Below are positions 10,682-22,741 of a stretch of DNA of 64,000 nucleotides, in pieces. Positions within the stretch are counted from its first letter, which is position 1. Each line of letters opens with the position of its first letter. The notes beneath the pieces are model-generated. The model was given only the letters and a program-made list of their open reading frames with translations. It was not told where the DNA came from and did not search any database. The DNA comes from Rhytidiadelphus loreus. Its lineage: Eukaryota; Streptophyta; Bryopsida; Hypnales; Hylocomiaceae. Location: NCBI GenBank assembly GCA_947034895.1, contig OX344763.1:20305001-20369000 (forward strand), given 5' to 3'. The translations under genes were made by a program, and so were the position numbers.

Positions 10682-11385
10682 AGATCAAAGAACATGGTCT
10701 GTAAATTCTTTGATACAAAACAAGATGAAATTTAGCAAGATGAATTTGATGGAGATGATCCATTTGTGTAGTCAATAAATGATATTTCAATATAGTTCAA
10801 TTCCAAATGGATTGTCCAACTCATCATCAAAATGTAGTTGCCTCATTTTGATGCAAATCACTTTTTGTTAATGAAATGTTATATTTGATTGAATGATATT
10901 GTAAATGACTATTTCAATTGTGTAAAGAGAATTCAAACTACAACGTAATTTCATCATTGCAATTTTTAATTACCTACAAGCCTTCTAGTAATTTTCATTC
11001 TATTGAATTGTCCTTTTTTTACCAATGCCATTATTACTTGGTGCAACTCCATGGAAATACTTTGTAACAAGCATTTGTCACTATTATTGATATCATATAG
11101 TTGATGTCAAACCTTTATCACAATAGATTGTGTTAAGTTTATAATTATTCACTTTGGGCTTTAAAATGCATTTTTCCTGTGCATATTTTGAAGTAAATGA
11201 CTTTATGTCTTTTGAGAAACTCAAGCTTAATATAATAGAGGTTCATTGAAGCATTTTTAATTTTTAAGTAATAAAATCATTGTCTTAGATAGTATATATT
11301 GAATGAAATGAATGTAATTATAGAAAATATTGTTATGATAAATATTATTAGTATCATATTTTTTTGAATCTCAAAAAAATTCTGA
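10682..11385 (+). other. Unit A 3' flank
   Basis: AT-rich non-coding sequence conserved behind units C, D and E (30964-31440, 40336-41045, 60914-61655). An AATAAA lies at 10774-10779, just past the ancestral stop region, and could serve polyadenylation, but it is not kept in D or E. Nothing else recognised. Confidence 0.5.
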
Positions 11386-13583
11386 TCACGTCACGTCCCC
11401 GTATGGAACCCAACCTCCAAAAACCCACGTCCAAACTCCGCCACTCAAAGACAACCGCAATACAACCACCAAAATACTTCAACAAACAAAGGCAGCTCAG
11501 CTCAGCAGCTCAGTAGGTCATGGGCGAAGTTATCCGAGCCGGGTATGAGCGGAGCGCCGTCAAGGGCAGCTTGGAGGGCCTTTGTCCGGGCAGTGACGAA
11601 GTCGGGATGAGGCGCGGCCGAGGTCGCGTGAATTGCTCCATGGGGGACATACCGTCTCGCACATTCCAGGGTGCAAGTCGCTTCTACCACCAAAATTTTA
11701 ATCCATAATTGGTTGGTTCGATCCAGTATCACGCTTCGAGGAACAGTATGCTCAGTAGCAGACAGATGGTAAGTGAATGTAGTTGCAGAGCTGGCATTGA
11801 TGAGGGCTGCTCCAAAGAATTCTCACGTACGCTTCGCTGTGGTGTTGAAGCTTTTCTCCGGCTTGTGCTTGAGAGGGTTCGGTGAAGAAGGCGGCCTCCT
11901 TGTGCAGTAACTCTCCAGTATATTTTGAGCAGAGCGTCTCTCGAACATCTCGGGCTGTCGGTAGCGTTGGAGGCAGCTTATGTGCCCATTCTCCGCCCCT
12001 GACCGTTTCCATCCTAATCGGAGGAAGCCATGGTGAGATCAGTATGCCATTTCAAGGTAAGTCACGAGCTGGAAAAAGAGCAAGAGCGTGAGAAATTTGG
12101 AATAGCATTCGTAGTGCAGCGCCTGGAATAATTGTATTTTGAGTTTTCTTGTTACAGCCGAGTTTGGGAGTTTTCTGCTTCTGCGTGTTGTGATAGATTC
12201 CTTCCCTCGTTTTCCGTTCCTTACGAGCTCGATCAGATGATGTTTCCTCTGGCGTATGAGAGCTGTGAAACGCTAGGACGGAACATTCAAGTGGTTAGAA
12301 ATCTCGTCAGTGCTGGTGTGTCCAGAATCAAACCTTAGTCGGAGTAGCATAATGGCGAGAATGCGAACAATGAACTCCATGGCGAGAGCGTGGTTGGAAA
12401 CGGGCAGATTGTGGAGTATCTCTTTAGTGGAACTTAGTTGTTAGAAGGGGAAAGGGCTATGTTTAATTTTCGGTGGAGTTTGCTTTTTCTCTTCTCGCTA
12501 TGGTGCTCCTGCTTGGGTCTGGTAGGTGAGCTCTCGTTGTCTTTGTATTTTGTAGACACTGAGATTGTCATTCTCGTATTCCAGATTTGAGATTTCCACT
12601 GTCCATAATGATTGACATTGTCCGATGGATTGATGAAGTGTTTTTCTAGAATCTACCTTGTCCAGGCGGCTTCTCTGGTGTTCTTAAAATTTTTATCCAT
12701 GTTATAGCCAAACCTGACCTTTTGCATTGGTTTGCGATATGTCTACGTACCTTTTTTACTTGTTGAAGTGCTTCGTGAGAAAATCAGAAGTTCCTCAAAT
12801 GTTTCGGGTTTTGTTTACGAGGAGCGGTTTGAATAGTTTATTGTCTGCCACTTGCATTGAGTCGTGTCTAGAAAGGAAAAAAAATGACAGGGAGAGATTG
12901 GTATGCATATCGTTGGAGTTAATATTGCTCTTGGGTGTGTGCTTATACTTTTCGATACCACTGTCCCGTACTCTACTCAGGAAACTTGAGATTTTCTGTT
13001 GAATCTGATGCTTCTTGATGATCACTCGTCTCAGGTCTTAGTGCGCTTGGTTTCTTGAGCCGAAGGTTTTGAGTGATGGATTTTGCAGGCCGTGTTTCAA
13101 TTTATTTTTGTCGCAGCGGCATCGAAACTTGATAAAGTGACAGGTTTTCCAGGTAAAACTTTCCTGTTTTTCTTCACTGAATTCTGTTGATTGTTTCTTG
13201 TCTCAAGTGTACAATGGATAGTAATGTACAAGCGATTGTATGCAGTGCAGATTGCTTCGGAGTGAGTTTTTAATCCGAGTCTGAAAGTAGGAAATAAATT
13301 CTATGCCAACAGTCAGAAGCGCTCTGTGTGGATCAGGTGTCTTCAATTTTATTGTACTTTCTGGGACAGCCTTCTTGCTCAGTAGCACATACATCCGTTT
13401 TAAACTTTGGGACTCCCCCTTTTTTTTCTTGAATATGATGTAGGACTTGCGTCAGACCGAGGTCGAATAGTTGAAGTGCGGGCCTTTCTCAGAGACCCTG
13501 TGAGCATCACTCTTCACTCACCGTTTCCACTGATTTGCATGCCGGATTTGCACGGTCGAGTGAAGATCATGATTGCTGATATC
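11386..13583 (+). promoter_or_regulatory. Unit B 5' block
   Basis: Begins with a GC-rich stretch (about 11510-11750) that also precedes unit E (about 46060-46290). It then matches the other units' 5' blocks, including the TTCAAG|GTAAGT donor at 12056/12057. Part of the segment seen in unit A between 3060 and 3240 is shortened here. No coding frame is kept across units. Confidence 0.45.
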
Positions 13584-13620
13584 ATGGGCGCCTCGCGTTC
13601 CAAGCTTTCTGCCTCTCACG

Positions 13621-14200
13621 CTACTAGAATATGGGGGGGTTGCATCACCCCAAACGTTGCAAGCTACACTAGAAAAGTGAACACAGTGGGGTCATCAAAC
13701 ATTGTTCTAAGCATCACTGTGAACATTACTCAGGTAGAGTAACGTTTTGCTATGTGTGTGGGAACGAGTTCCCATGTTTCTTTACCTGTTCTCTTATTTG
13801 GGAACATTTGTTCCCAATAATTCATCAATTATAGGGAAAGTAGATAATTAACAAATTAATATTTCGAACAAATAAAATACTAATATTTATATACAATATT
13901 CAATTGTATAATATAATATATTGTATTTACATTATACAATATATGGTACAAAATACAATACAACAGATATTATATATATTACATTTTACAATACGATGTA
14001 CAATACAAAATGTGGACCTTGTATTTCCAATGTAGGAGATTGAAGAGGCAAGCCCATTTATACTTCATGGGAGTCTCACCAAGGACAAAGCTTATGGGAT
14101 TATGTCCTCAACAAAGAATGAACATAGAAACAACAATGAAGATGGAGAACTCCATTGGGAACATAGTACTTGGATGTTCTCTCATTAAACAGTTAAGACA
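13621..14200. other. Foreign insertion/replacement in unit B, about 0.58 kb
   Basis: Matches nothing in the other units. It contains short hairpins (GGGAACGAGTTCCC near 13770, GGGAACATTTGTTCCC near 13800) and a very AT-rich run of TATA/ACAAT repeats at about 13840-14010. It replaces exons b-d and the MITE. No terminal repeats found, and no believable gene. Confidence 0.4.
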
Positions 14201-15031
14201 TGTATTTACTATGAGTTTTCAAAGTGGAAGTTCCCTAGATTGTTGAAATTGTCACATATGGTGATGATAAATCCAAAATTTATAAAATCAGCAATCAACT
14301 AACTTCACAATTAAGTTTACAAATGGTTTAATTGTACTTTGGAGACTCTTTCAAAATAAGTCTACTTGTCAAAAATGGGTCCACAGATGGTTTTGGGTGT
14401 TTTGACTGTAGTTGGAGTATAAAATGGTCAATGGAATGTTCACTATATCTCCAATTTCATTCAAACCTTATGGGATGAGCCTATTGTGACCACTGGGCTT
14501 AGATATGTATTCAAATAAGATTCCTTGGACTTGCATGATTGCTCAAAGCTTTTCAATCATTGGCCAACTCAGTTGTTCTATTTTGTAGCTTGTTTAAGTT
14601 GGACGGAGTCACAAAGTGATGGTTGCGAATTGAACATGTTCTATGGGATGACCGGATTAGCTTGTCTAAATGAAGTGCAATTGGAAAATCCTTGTGCAAT
14701 TCAAATGGTTTGGTGCATTGGAACTCCTTTCACTTGTCAACGAGAAACTATGGAATTTTGAGTAGTCTAGTAATAGTAACTATGTACAGTAGCGAAAGGT
14801 GGTGGTTATTGAGGTGCCCACCTTAATATTCACCTATGGAGTAATTTCCAAATCCTTTAAGCATATTTTGTACTTATTATGAATTTATTTCTCTTTCAAT
14901 ACAAAAATTCAGAACAATTTCAAATTTTTACAAAGGATTTAGGTCTTATAGAAGACATATAAAAACATCTTGAACAACTAAATACATAACCTTTCAATCA
15001 TATATAGTTGCAAAATAGGAGCATACATATA

Positions 15032-16585
15032 CCGTAGTTCCTCTTCATTTTTGGCACCCTCTGCCGAATATTTGATAAAATTTGACTTTTTAACTTCGGC
15101 AATAAAAAAGTAATTATTTCAATTTTCATCATTCTAGATATTAAATTTATAAACATTCAGCAGCCCTTCAAGCAAAATTAAATTCTATAATAAACAAATT
15201 CAAATTATTTGGCATCCAACTCCAAATGCAACTTATTGTGCTATGTATAGAGTTTAAAAGACAAGCTCTTTATACAAATTGGATGGTAGGAGGTAAAACA
15301 ACCCTTGTGGGATATGTAAATGGTTAAGGTTAATAAAAACTCAACCGCTCATAGTTAAGTAAAAAATGGTAAATTTCGTTAAAATGGCGGTATTCCATTA
15401 AAATGGAACAAAATGAATCCACTAAAAGAATGAAAACAATGGAAAGATTGTCCGAAGGGAGTGGAAATGCGTGATCTAGGAGTGATTTGAATGTGCTAGG
15501 CATAAAATTGGCACATGTATGACCCTATTGCGGCACACTTATTCTCTTTTGTAGAAGATATTCCATTAAAATGGCGTGCAAAATACCGCCATTTTAACGA
15601 AATTGACCATAAAAGCAGGAAATGTGTTTAAAGTAGAATTTTAGACCTCATTTAGGCACTAATGAATAACTTTTTCCAAAATACTTTGAACTAAGTTAAT
15701 GTGGGAAATCAAGTTAGCTTTCATCCCCAAAAATCCTTTTGAGATTTGGAGACCCCAATCAAAAGTTATGGACAAATTTCAAAGAGGAGTTGGAAGGGAC
15801 ATTTTCTTTGACATTTTCAAACATCCCCTTTCAATTTTGTCCATAACTTTTTTCGGAGTTTCATAATCACAAACAGATTTTTGAAAAGTAAATTTAGATT
15901 TATTCCTAAAATTTTCTTATTTCAAAGTTTTCTGAATTTTTTTTAATTTACTATGCCAAAATTAGGTCTAAAATTCCACTTTGAACACAATTACTACTTA
16001 TTTTACAATGAGTGGTCAAGCTTTCATCTTCAAATTATCCCATATCCTTTGAGGGTTCATGATGGACAATGGATTTCATTATAAAAACAACCTTCACTCT
16101 CGTTACATTTCAATGATGAAATTTCTCCCTAATTCCATCAGAAAATTCCTTGATGGGCTTAAACTGTCACTTTTTACTACTGAGCCTAGTTGCTATTATG
16201 AAATTGGTCAAAATTTCACATATTCATGTTGGCAAGTGAAAGGAGGTTCCAACGCACAAAAGAACGCCACTTTTGAATATTGTATGTAAAAGTTATTAAG
16301 GGTCAAAGTTCATTTCTGAAAGCGCTCCATCCAAATAGGTACATAACTGAAATTCGAAATGTACAAACCTTCTAGATGGCGCTTTAAGGTCAGGTGCCAT
16401 TTAACAGCATACTACCTTAAATTCTTATTAAATTTTCCAAATACCTAAGATAGACATATTTCTATTGATTTTGGCAATCAATGCTGTCAATTTTCAGGAT
16501 TTTCACCAATTATTGTTTTGATTTCTTGAAATTACGATATCCTAAAAAACAGTTAATTTCTGCCAAAATTGAAGAAGTATTACGG
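15032..16585. mobile_element. Inverted-repeat element, 1.55 kb, in NB intron of unit B
   Basis: Left end CCGTAGTTCCTCTTCATT and right end ...AATTGAAGAAGTATTACGG are imperfect inverted repeats of about 25 bp, flanked by TA on each side. The flanking sequence (GGAGCATA... and GAAGAAC...) is contiguous in units A and E, which confirms an insertion. No transposase frame was seen. It contains a second, nested element. Confidence 0.6.
15366..15610. mobile_element. Nested MITE with about 26-bp inverted termini
   Basis: ATGGTAAATTTCGTTAAAAT at the left and its near-perfect reverse complement at the right (ending AATTGACCAT). The termini continue as GGCGGTATT on both sides. 245 bp, non-coding. It lies inside the larger inverted-repeat element and therefore inserted later, or is an internal palindrome of it. 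Confidence 0.55.
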
Positions 16586-16676
16586 TAGAAGAACATTGAA
16601 GTTTGAGAAAATGGTATATGCCTATTCTTTCATGGTTAACAAATATCTCTATTATATTGATGTGCAAATGTTAGGG

Positions 16677-17360
16677 ATTCACGCAAATGAAAACATTCAC
16701 GAAGTGGGATTGGGTGTTTTTGGTTCTTGACAATATCACCAATGATGCACATTTCTTACAAGAAATCTAAGACTATTTGAGTGTGGGATTCCACCTAGAG
16801 AATAGAATCCTGATTACTTCAAGTAGCAAAGCAATTCTTCAGAAGATTTGTTTCCTAATATGGAATTGTACATGCCACTGCCAATATTGATGATTGAAGA
16901 AGCTAGAAAACTTTTTTTGAAATGTACTACTCCTATGAAGGTTGATTCGGAATTGATAAATGAAGAATAAGACACTCTTGGAATTTGCATATAGAAATGT
17001 TGGTTTTATTCTCAAGATAATGGATTGTATCACTCTATGGCATTGACAGTATTAGCATATTTCTTTTCTCGATTGAATAAAGCAAAAGAAAATCAACTTC
17101 TGGTTTCGAAGGATCATCTTGAAAAGGAAATGGATTTGATGAAGGACATATTGAAGCTATCTAAAGATCTCTTTGGTATTTTGTGTTTTCAATTTAGCAC
17201 TTTTGACTTGTGTGAAAAGCTAATTTTTATAGATCTCATAGTCTATTCAAAAGATTAAGGAGTTTTGTTGGAGAGGTCCTTCTCCTTGTGATGGTGATAT
17301 TGGATGACATTTTGTTGACTTCATGATGAATCTTCAACAATTATTGGAAGAATAGTGCGT
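16677..17360 (+). pseudogene. Unit B NB-ARC exon 2 relic
   Basis: Recognisable kinase-2 (VFLVLDNI), RNBS-B, HSMALTVLAYFF and EKLIFIDLIVYS segments, aligned to the intact exon of other units. Interrupted by TAA soon after kinase-2, further stops (for example a TAA near 16967) and small frameshifts. An ATGTTAG acceptor remains at the start. Confidence 0.75.
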
Positions 17361-17491
17361 CTCTTTCATTCTATTTGGGTTTTGTTGAGGCTTCTAGTTG
17401 TCAATATGTGAGTTTTTAGGAGAGTGATGTTTTTTATTGCGCTTTCTATTGATTTATTGGATTATGTACATATAGTATGTGCACTTGCTAA

Positions 17492-18477
17492 CACTATAAG
17501 AAAACTACATATTGGGTTACGTTAGCCATAGAATGGCACATGTTTTTTGAGACGTCCTGCATTTTCAAGTTAACGTACGTAGTCATGCAAAAAAAATTTG
17601 ACGTCTATACAGACATGGTGTTGTAAACATCAGAACGCCCGATGTCAAATGAGACGTGTATGTCTTTGAAGACGTCCTAGAAAACATCACTTACAACAAG
17701 TTTGTCCACGTCAGCATTAATTACATTTTGCACTTGCAAAAGTTAGTGCGGTTAGCAATAGAATACTGACCGCTAGTAAAAAATGCAATTCGAGCAGAAG
17801 GTAAAGATGTCAAGTGAGACGTTTATGTCTTTGAAGACGTTTGCAGGAACGTCCCAAAAAACGCAATTCATTGTACATCCCCTTTTTTAGTTATCCCATA
17901 TCGTTTGTCTCTCTATGAGCAGAGAAAGAATATAAGTAAAACCTTGAAATCCTTCATTTTCACTAGATTTTAATGAAGAAATTCCTTCATTTTACCATCA
18001 AAAATTTACTTGAAGGTAAATGGTAAGTTTTTTTAAATTTTTGTTGAATTTGACAATTTTTTAAAATTTTAAAATTTTAAAATTTATCTTGCCTTATAGA
18101 TAGGATATGTTATATGTACCAATTGATGTTTCAAAAAACGTCTAATTTGACGTCTCAGAAAACACCAATAAAATTTTCAAATGATACAAAAATGATCTGA
18201 CTAGATGGATGAAAAATTTCACACATGGCATTGCCCGCCAAAAATAGGTGACGTGTCCTCCACGTGGTTTGTTTTTTGAAGCTGAAAAACACACGTTCTT
18301 CTTGACGTCAACAAAAAACATGCCAAAATCAGACACGTTTTAACATATTTGTTAAACGTTTTTTGCCCGTTAGTTATAACAATTTTTTTATACATCTATG
18401 CAAACGTGGACCACGTCAAGATGGACGTCACAGCACGTTTTTTGAGACATTTTAAAAAACTCCAGTTTCTTATAGTG
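17492..18477. mobile_element. Non-autonomous CACTA (En/Spm-like) element
   Basis: Termini CACTATAAGAAA...TTTCTTATAGTG are the classic CACTA inverted ends, and TAA is duplicated on both sides (17489-17491, 18478-18480). Unit A has the unoccupied site GCACTTGCTAAGGCC. The 986-bp interior has many subterminal GACGT/ACGTC motifs, typical binding-site repeats for CACTA transposases, and no transposase frame. It sits in the intron before the LRR exon. Confidence 0.9.
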
Positions 18478-18575
18478 TAAGATCTTTATGTTGTATTTGG
18501 TGTCCATGACAAGTTCAACATGGAGATTTTTTACCTCTAATATCTAATACAAAAATGTGCATTTATTGCTTGACA

Positions 18576-19330
18576 CAGTTGTTGGATTTAATAAAGTCTC
18601 ACATGATAGATTGTGACCTACCAAAGCAATTGGATTTTAATATGGGGTATAGAATTGGAGTGCCTTCTTTGTACCAAGAGTTTGCTAAGTGGTATGCAAC
18701 ATATTACAAATTGAATGGATTGAAGAATGCTTGGGGTGTGTTTCAACACGGAGGAATGAATTGGAGAGGTGATTCTTTGACACCAATTAAATGTTGGTCA
18801 AATCTTATTCAACTCCACATTCTTTGTATGACCCTTATCAACACTCGACTTGTTGCAAGTAAGATAATGCAAGAGTTGAGCAATCTTGTGGTACTAACCC
18901 TTTTCAAGTGTGACAATTTGACAAGCTTGAATTTGGAGGGGCTTAATTGCCTATGTCATTTAGAACTCTTCCACCTTCCAAAATTAATGACAAACTGTAC
19001 ATTATCTAAGAGTTTAAATGAAGACGAGTATGTAGGCATTTATTATTTCTTACAACATTAGCAATGTAGGAGTTTGGAATCTCTAATTCACATGCCTAAC
19101 TTAAGGCCATGCACTTCCTTGCATTCACTTATTATAGGTGATTGCAAGAAAGTGAGAAATTTGGAAGGAGCTAATTGTCCTTGTGTGAAGTATTTGATAT
19201 TATATACTATGTATCCTAGCTGTTTTGAGAAATTAGTGACTTTTGATTGTTTACAATATTTGGAGAAACTTTAGATTGATGGTTGAAGTGAAATGGATAG
19301 ATTTAGAGGTTGATGGGACCAAAGCCTAGA
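18576..19330 (+). pseudogene. Unit B LRR exon relic
   Basis: Open segments 18555-19061 and 19074-19274 match LRR exons of other units (for example VPSLYQEFAKWYAT, LSNLVVLTLFKCDNLTSLNL), separated by a TAG near 19059 and ending in another stop near 19273. The last part of the exon continues to about 19330 without an open frame. Confidence 0.75.
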
Positions 19331-19559
19331 GGACAATATTTTGCGTATATGGCCTGTCTTGAAAGGCAAAGGGCCGTGTGCTAAGCTTTTTAAGGAAGCA
19401 AGTCTAAAGCAAATAAGATGATTTGCACATACTTTATGGAAGATGAATACACAACGAAATGTAGATGTACAATCCCCCACTTCATCATATCTAGACCTCA
19501 TAAACATATTGCGTTGGTTCATCAAGGTATAGTTAGCAATCATTTAGTTTGTTCATTGA

Positions 19560-22170
19560 GTTAGTTGCCGCCTCATTCCCCTCACCATGTTCTTGGGTAT
19601 AAAGTGCTCAATAATAATGAAAAAACTTACATGTGTGGTGGGAAGCTTACATAAATGTCTCTGGCATCATTAATTCATGTAGAGTATTCTTTCTTCTTTC
19701 CATTCATATATTATATGGTATGTAAGAATCAACTTCAAGACCAAATAATTCTTTTATTTTGACAAAGCTTTTTAGTTATAATTGAAATATTTAGAAACTC
19801 TCACATATTCCTTAATTTCATCCTTAAAAAATTACAGTTTTAACAAAAATTAGACTCTCTTGAAGTATTGGTATTGGTATTATTAAACTTAGTTACAACA
19901 TTCTCCACCCTCGTCATGGTTTGCCAATATGAACCTACCTGCTAGAAAAAAACACATCCAAGAATCTCCAAACTTTCCTAATAAGAAAGTTATGGAAGTT
20001 GCACCTTCTCCATTATATATCACAACTAATTTTGCTACCCCAATTTTGAAACCCCAGTTTATTCAGTTGCCAAATATGCAATGAGCATATCCTGTCCCAG
20101 TCCCGAGTGAAACCCAAGATGACAAAGCTCTGAGCTAGAACTTGAATGTCCTAATTCCGCCACTCTGAACCCCCCGCAATGCACCACAAATACAACCACC
20201 ACAGTATTTCAACTCACTAGTATGTTCCAAGACTCACAAACACTAACATCCAAGAACCCAAGATCAAAACCATAAAGTCAAATAGTACTGTACACACCAG
20301 TTAGTGCAGTGAATAAAAATGAGTGTAAGAATCCTATGAGTGCGAGATGAGTGAGGCAACATGTAAGATGAATGTAGGGTTGGTTTATGCTTGGGGTTGA
20401 ATTGAAGGCCTACCAAAATTCTCCAAGTTTGAACCAATAGGATCACTAAATTTCTCCAAATGCTACCCAAGGGCTTTATACTAGGGCTAGATTGAAACCA
20501 CCACTCATCCTATATGTCACCTTAGGTGGCATAGTTTTGGCGCCAAATCATCCAGCCCTAAGGGAATAATCAAGATGAGGTTTTGGGTGGCCCAATTTCC
20601 CATCTAGGGCCAGATTGGGCTCCTCCATTGGATTGTACAAATCTCCACCATTTACCGATGCAAGGTCCTTTTTTCCCCTGGTACATCTTTATTAATTGTG
20701 AATTCAAGAAACTTCCTCCCATTTGTGTTGCTAAATTCTTGGAGCATTTGGGGCTAAGTTGACAAATATATAGTAATGTTTATTTCTGATATAGATGCTT
20801 TGTAATGTACAATTGTTCTTCATTGAAACGAGATGTTTATTTAGTAAGGTTATGTTCTTAACTAAAATGAGGTATTTACTTGGTAAGCTTACATGCTTAA
20901 TAATTAAATTTTGTGGTGCAAACACAAATTACATGCTTTGGTACAAACACAAATTTTTGTAAATTACACACTTAATAATTAGATATTTTGTACAAACACA
21001 AATTTGTAAATAGAAGTCATTCTTGAAGTTATGCCATAGACTCTAACATCTGTCAGATGATGTGTGTTTTTACCAATTGTAATGGTACATATTTGAAAAA
21101 AGAATATGATAAGGAAAGATTATGGTACTAGAAATAACATATACAGTAAAACTTGGTTTAAATTTATCATTGAATTCATTCAAGTTTTCATGATAAAAAA
21201 AAACCATACTTTTTTTTATAATAAAACTAAAAATATAGATTTAAAAAAGAGATGAAAAAGAGGTGTTTTCTTCAATGGTGTGTTTAGTCGTGTGATTATT
21301 TTCAAATTGCAACACAATAATAACAAGACCAAAATTATTTATTGCTTGAAACTCTTTAAATTCTCATGAAAATAAATGACAACTACTATGGGCCTACAAC
21401 TCTAGTTTCAATGTCAAGAAAAAATAAAAAGGTTCCAAAGAACTGAAAGAACTCCCTCTTTTTTTTCAAATAAAAAACATACAAAGAGAAACTAAAGAAA
21501 AGGTTCAAAAAAAGTAAAAAACTCTCTTTTTGTCTATTTTTGAAACATAAATATAGGGAAAAAAAAGAATAAACAAAAAAATAAAAAACATCATTTCTTT
21601 TATTTTTGAAAGAGAAAGGAAAAGATGTGTGTTTTACATTTTCTAATTGCACATAAAGAAAATCCAAAAGCACATTCATGAGAAATTTGACCTTAAAATC
21701 CGGCCTCACCACTTTACAATAACTAGGGCTCGAGTAATGAATTGGAAATTCAGCACTAGAATCTAGCTTCACCACTTTACATGATCTAGGGCTAGAATGT
21801 TGAATTAGGGGAGGATGGAGGGCTAGTGGAACCGACCTGAGAGCTAAAGTAGGAGGCTCTTAAACCGACCATCTAAGGGATAATAGACCTCTGTAGGAAA
21901 ATCAGTAGAGTATAACAATTTTCAGATGTTTTCGGTAGAAAGAGAAAAGAGAAACAGTTCATTGACAATTTAAATTGTAATTTTTTGACTTAGAATGAAT
22001 TAACTACGAAATTTCAAAGTGAAAGGTGCGTAGGTAGCTATTGGTGCTCATAGATTGAACCAATCTAAATCAGCCTTTGAATGGAGCACTTCAAACTTAG
22101 CAAGTTTCTATAATTTTGACTCTCAGAGAATGATCCACATCATACTATCACCCAATAAATAAATAAATAA
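19560..22170. other. B-C spacer, duplicated between D and E
   Basis: No gene supported. Part of it (about 19950-21900) matches 43780-45950, for example around CTCATCCTATATGTCACC. It includes A-rich low-complexity stretches (21420-21620) and two diverged copies of a segment containing CACCACTTTACA (near 21705 and 21765). A 129-codon minus-strand frame at 21386-21775 is Phe/Lys low complexity and is not believed. Confidence 0.5.
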
Positions 22171-22228
22171 ATCCCGTCCAATATCAGTATCGTGCATCGA
22201 GGAATAGTAGTTGCAGACAAATGGTAAG

Positions 22229-22660
22229 AGCATCCCCACCAAGGAGTTCTCTTTCCCTAAACTCGGGACCTCAATCCAGTCAACCTTGACTTTATAGGGA
22301 TGAGACCTCGCGTGTTCTCTATATAAGCTTGAATATAGGGAATTGGGCCCAACTTTTATCGAGTTCTCTATAAATTTGGGATAGAGATCTTGTTTCGAGA
22401 CATCCCCACCAATCAGTTCTGTATCCCTAAAAATTTAAGGAGAAGACCTCAGATGGGGATGGGGATACAGAAGCTTGTGCGCACCAGTCTCGAAACAAGA
22501 TCTCTACCCTAAATTTATAGAGAACTCGGTAAAAGTTGGGCCCAATTCCCTATATTGGAGCTCATATAGAGAACTCGCGAGGTCTCATCCCTATAAAGTC
22601 AAGGTTGACTAGATTGAGGTCCCGAGTTTAGGGAAAGAGAACTCCCTGGTGGGGATGCTC
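22229..22660. mobile_element. Fold-back MITE with long inverted arms
   Basis: Left end GAGCATCCCCACCAAGGAG and right end CTCCCTGGTGGGGATGCTC are reverse complements, and the complementarity continues through about 170 bp per arm (CTCGGGACCTCAAT, AGTCAACCTTGACTTTATAG and so on). 432 bp, no coding capacity. It lies at the start of the unit C 5' block and replaces sequence present in D and E. Confidence 0.8.
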
Positions 22661-22741
22661 TCATATAGAGAACTCGCGAGGTCTCATATCTATAAAGTCA
22701 AGGTTGACTAGTTTGAGGTCCCAAGTTTGGGGATAGAGAAC
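22661..22741. repeat. Extra partial copy of the MITE arm
   Basis: Immediately downstream of the MITE, about 80 bp of the right arm is repeated in direct orientation (TCATATAGAGAACTCGCGAG and onward) with a few differences. Either a second, truncated copy or a local duplication. Confidence 0.7.

Larger units (their letters stand above)
13584..19330 (+). pseudogene. Unit B: heavily degraded TNL gene relic
   Basis: Exon a starts at ATG 13584 (MGASRSKLSASHA) and is cut by foreign DNA near 13620. Exons b-d and the Stowaway-like MITE are missing. The TIR exon survives only as its first few codons from 14589 (LFKLDG) fused to a piece of its 3' end (to about 14730). The P-loop exon is gone and sequence resumes in the second NB intron. 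That intron holds a 1.55-kb element. NB exon 2 remains at about 16677-17360 and LRR sequence at about 18576-19330, both with stops. The NB/LRR intron carries a CACTA element. This unit is clearly dead and the oldest relic in the cluster. Confidence 0.8.

Noticed and set aside
21386..21775. 129-codon minus-strand open frame
   Set aside because: Phe/Lys/Leu low complexity from an A-rich tract, and the sister spacer does not keep the frame.
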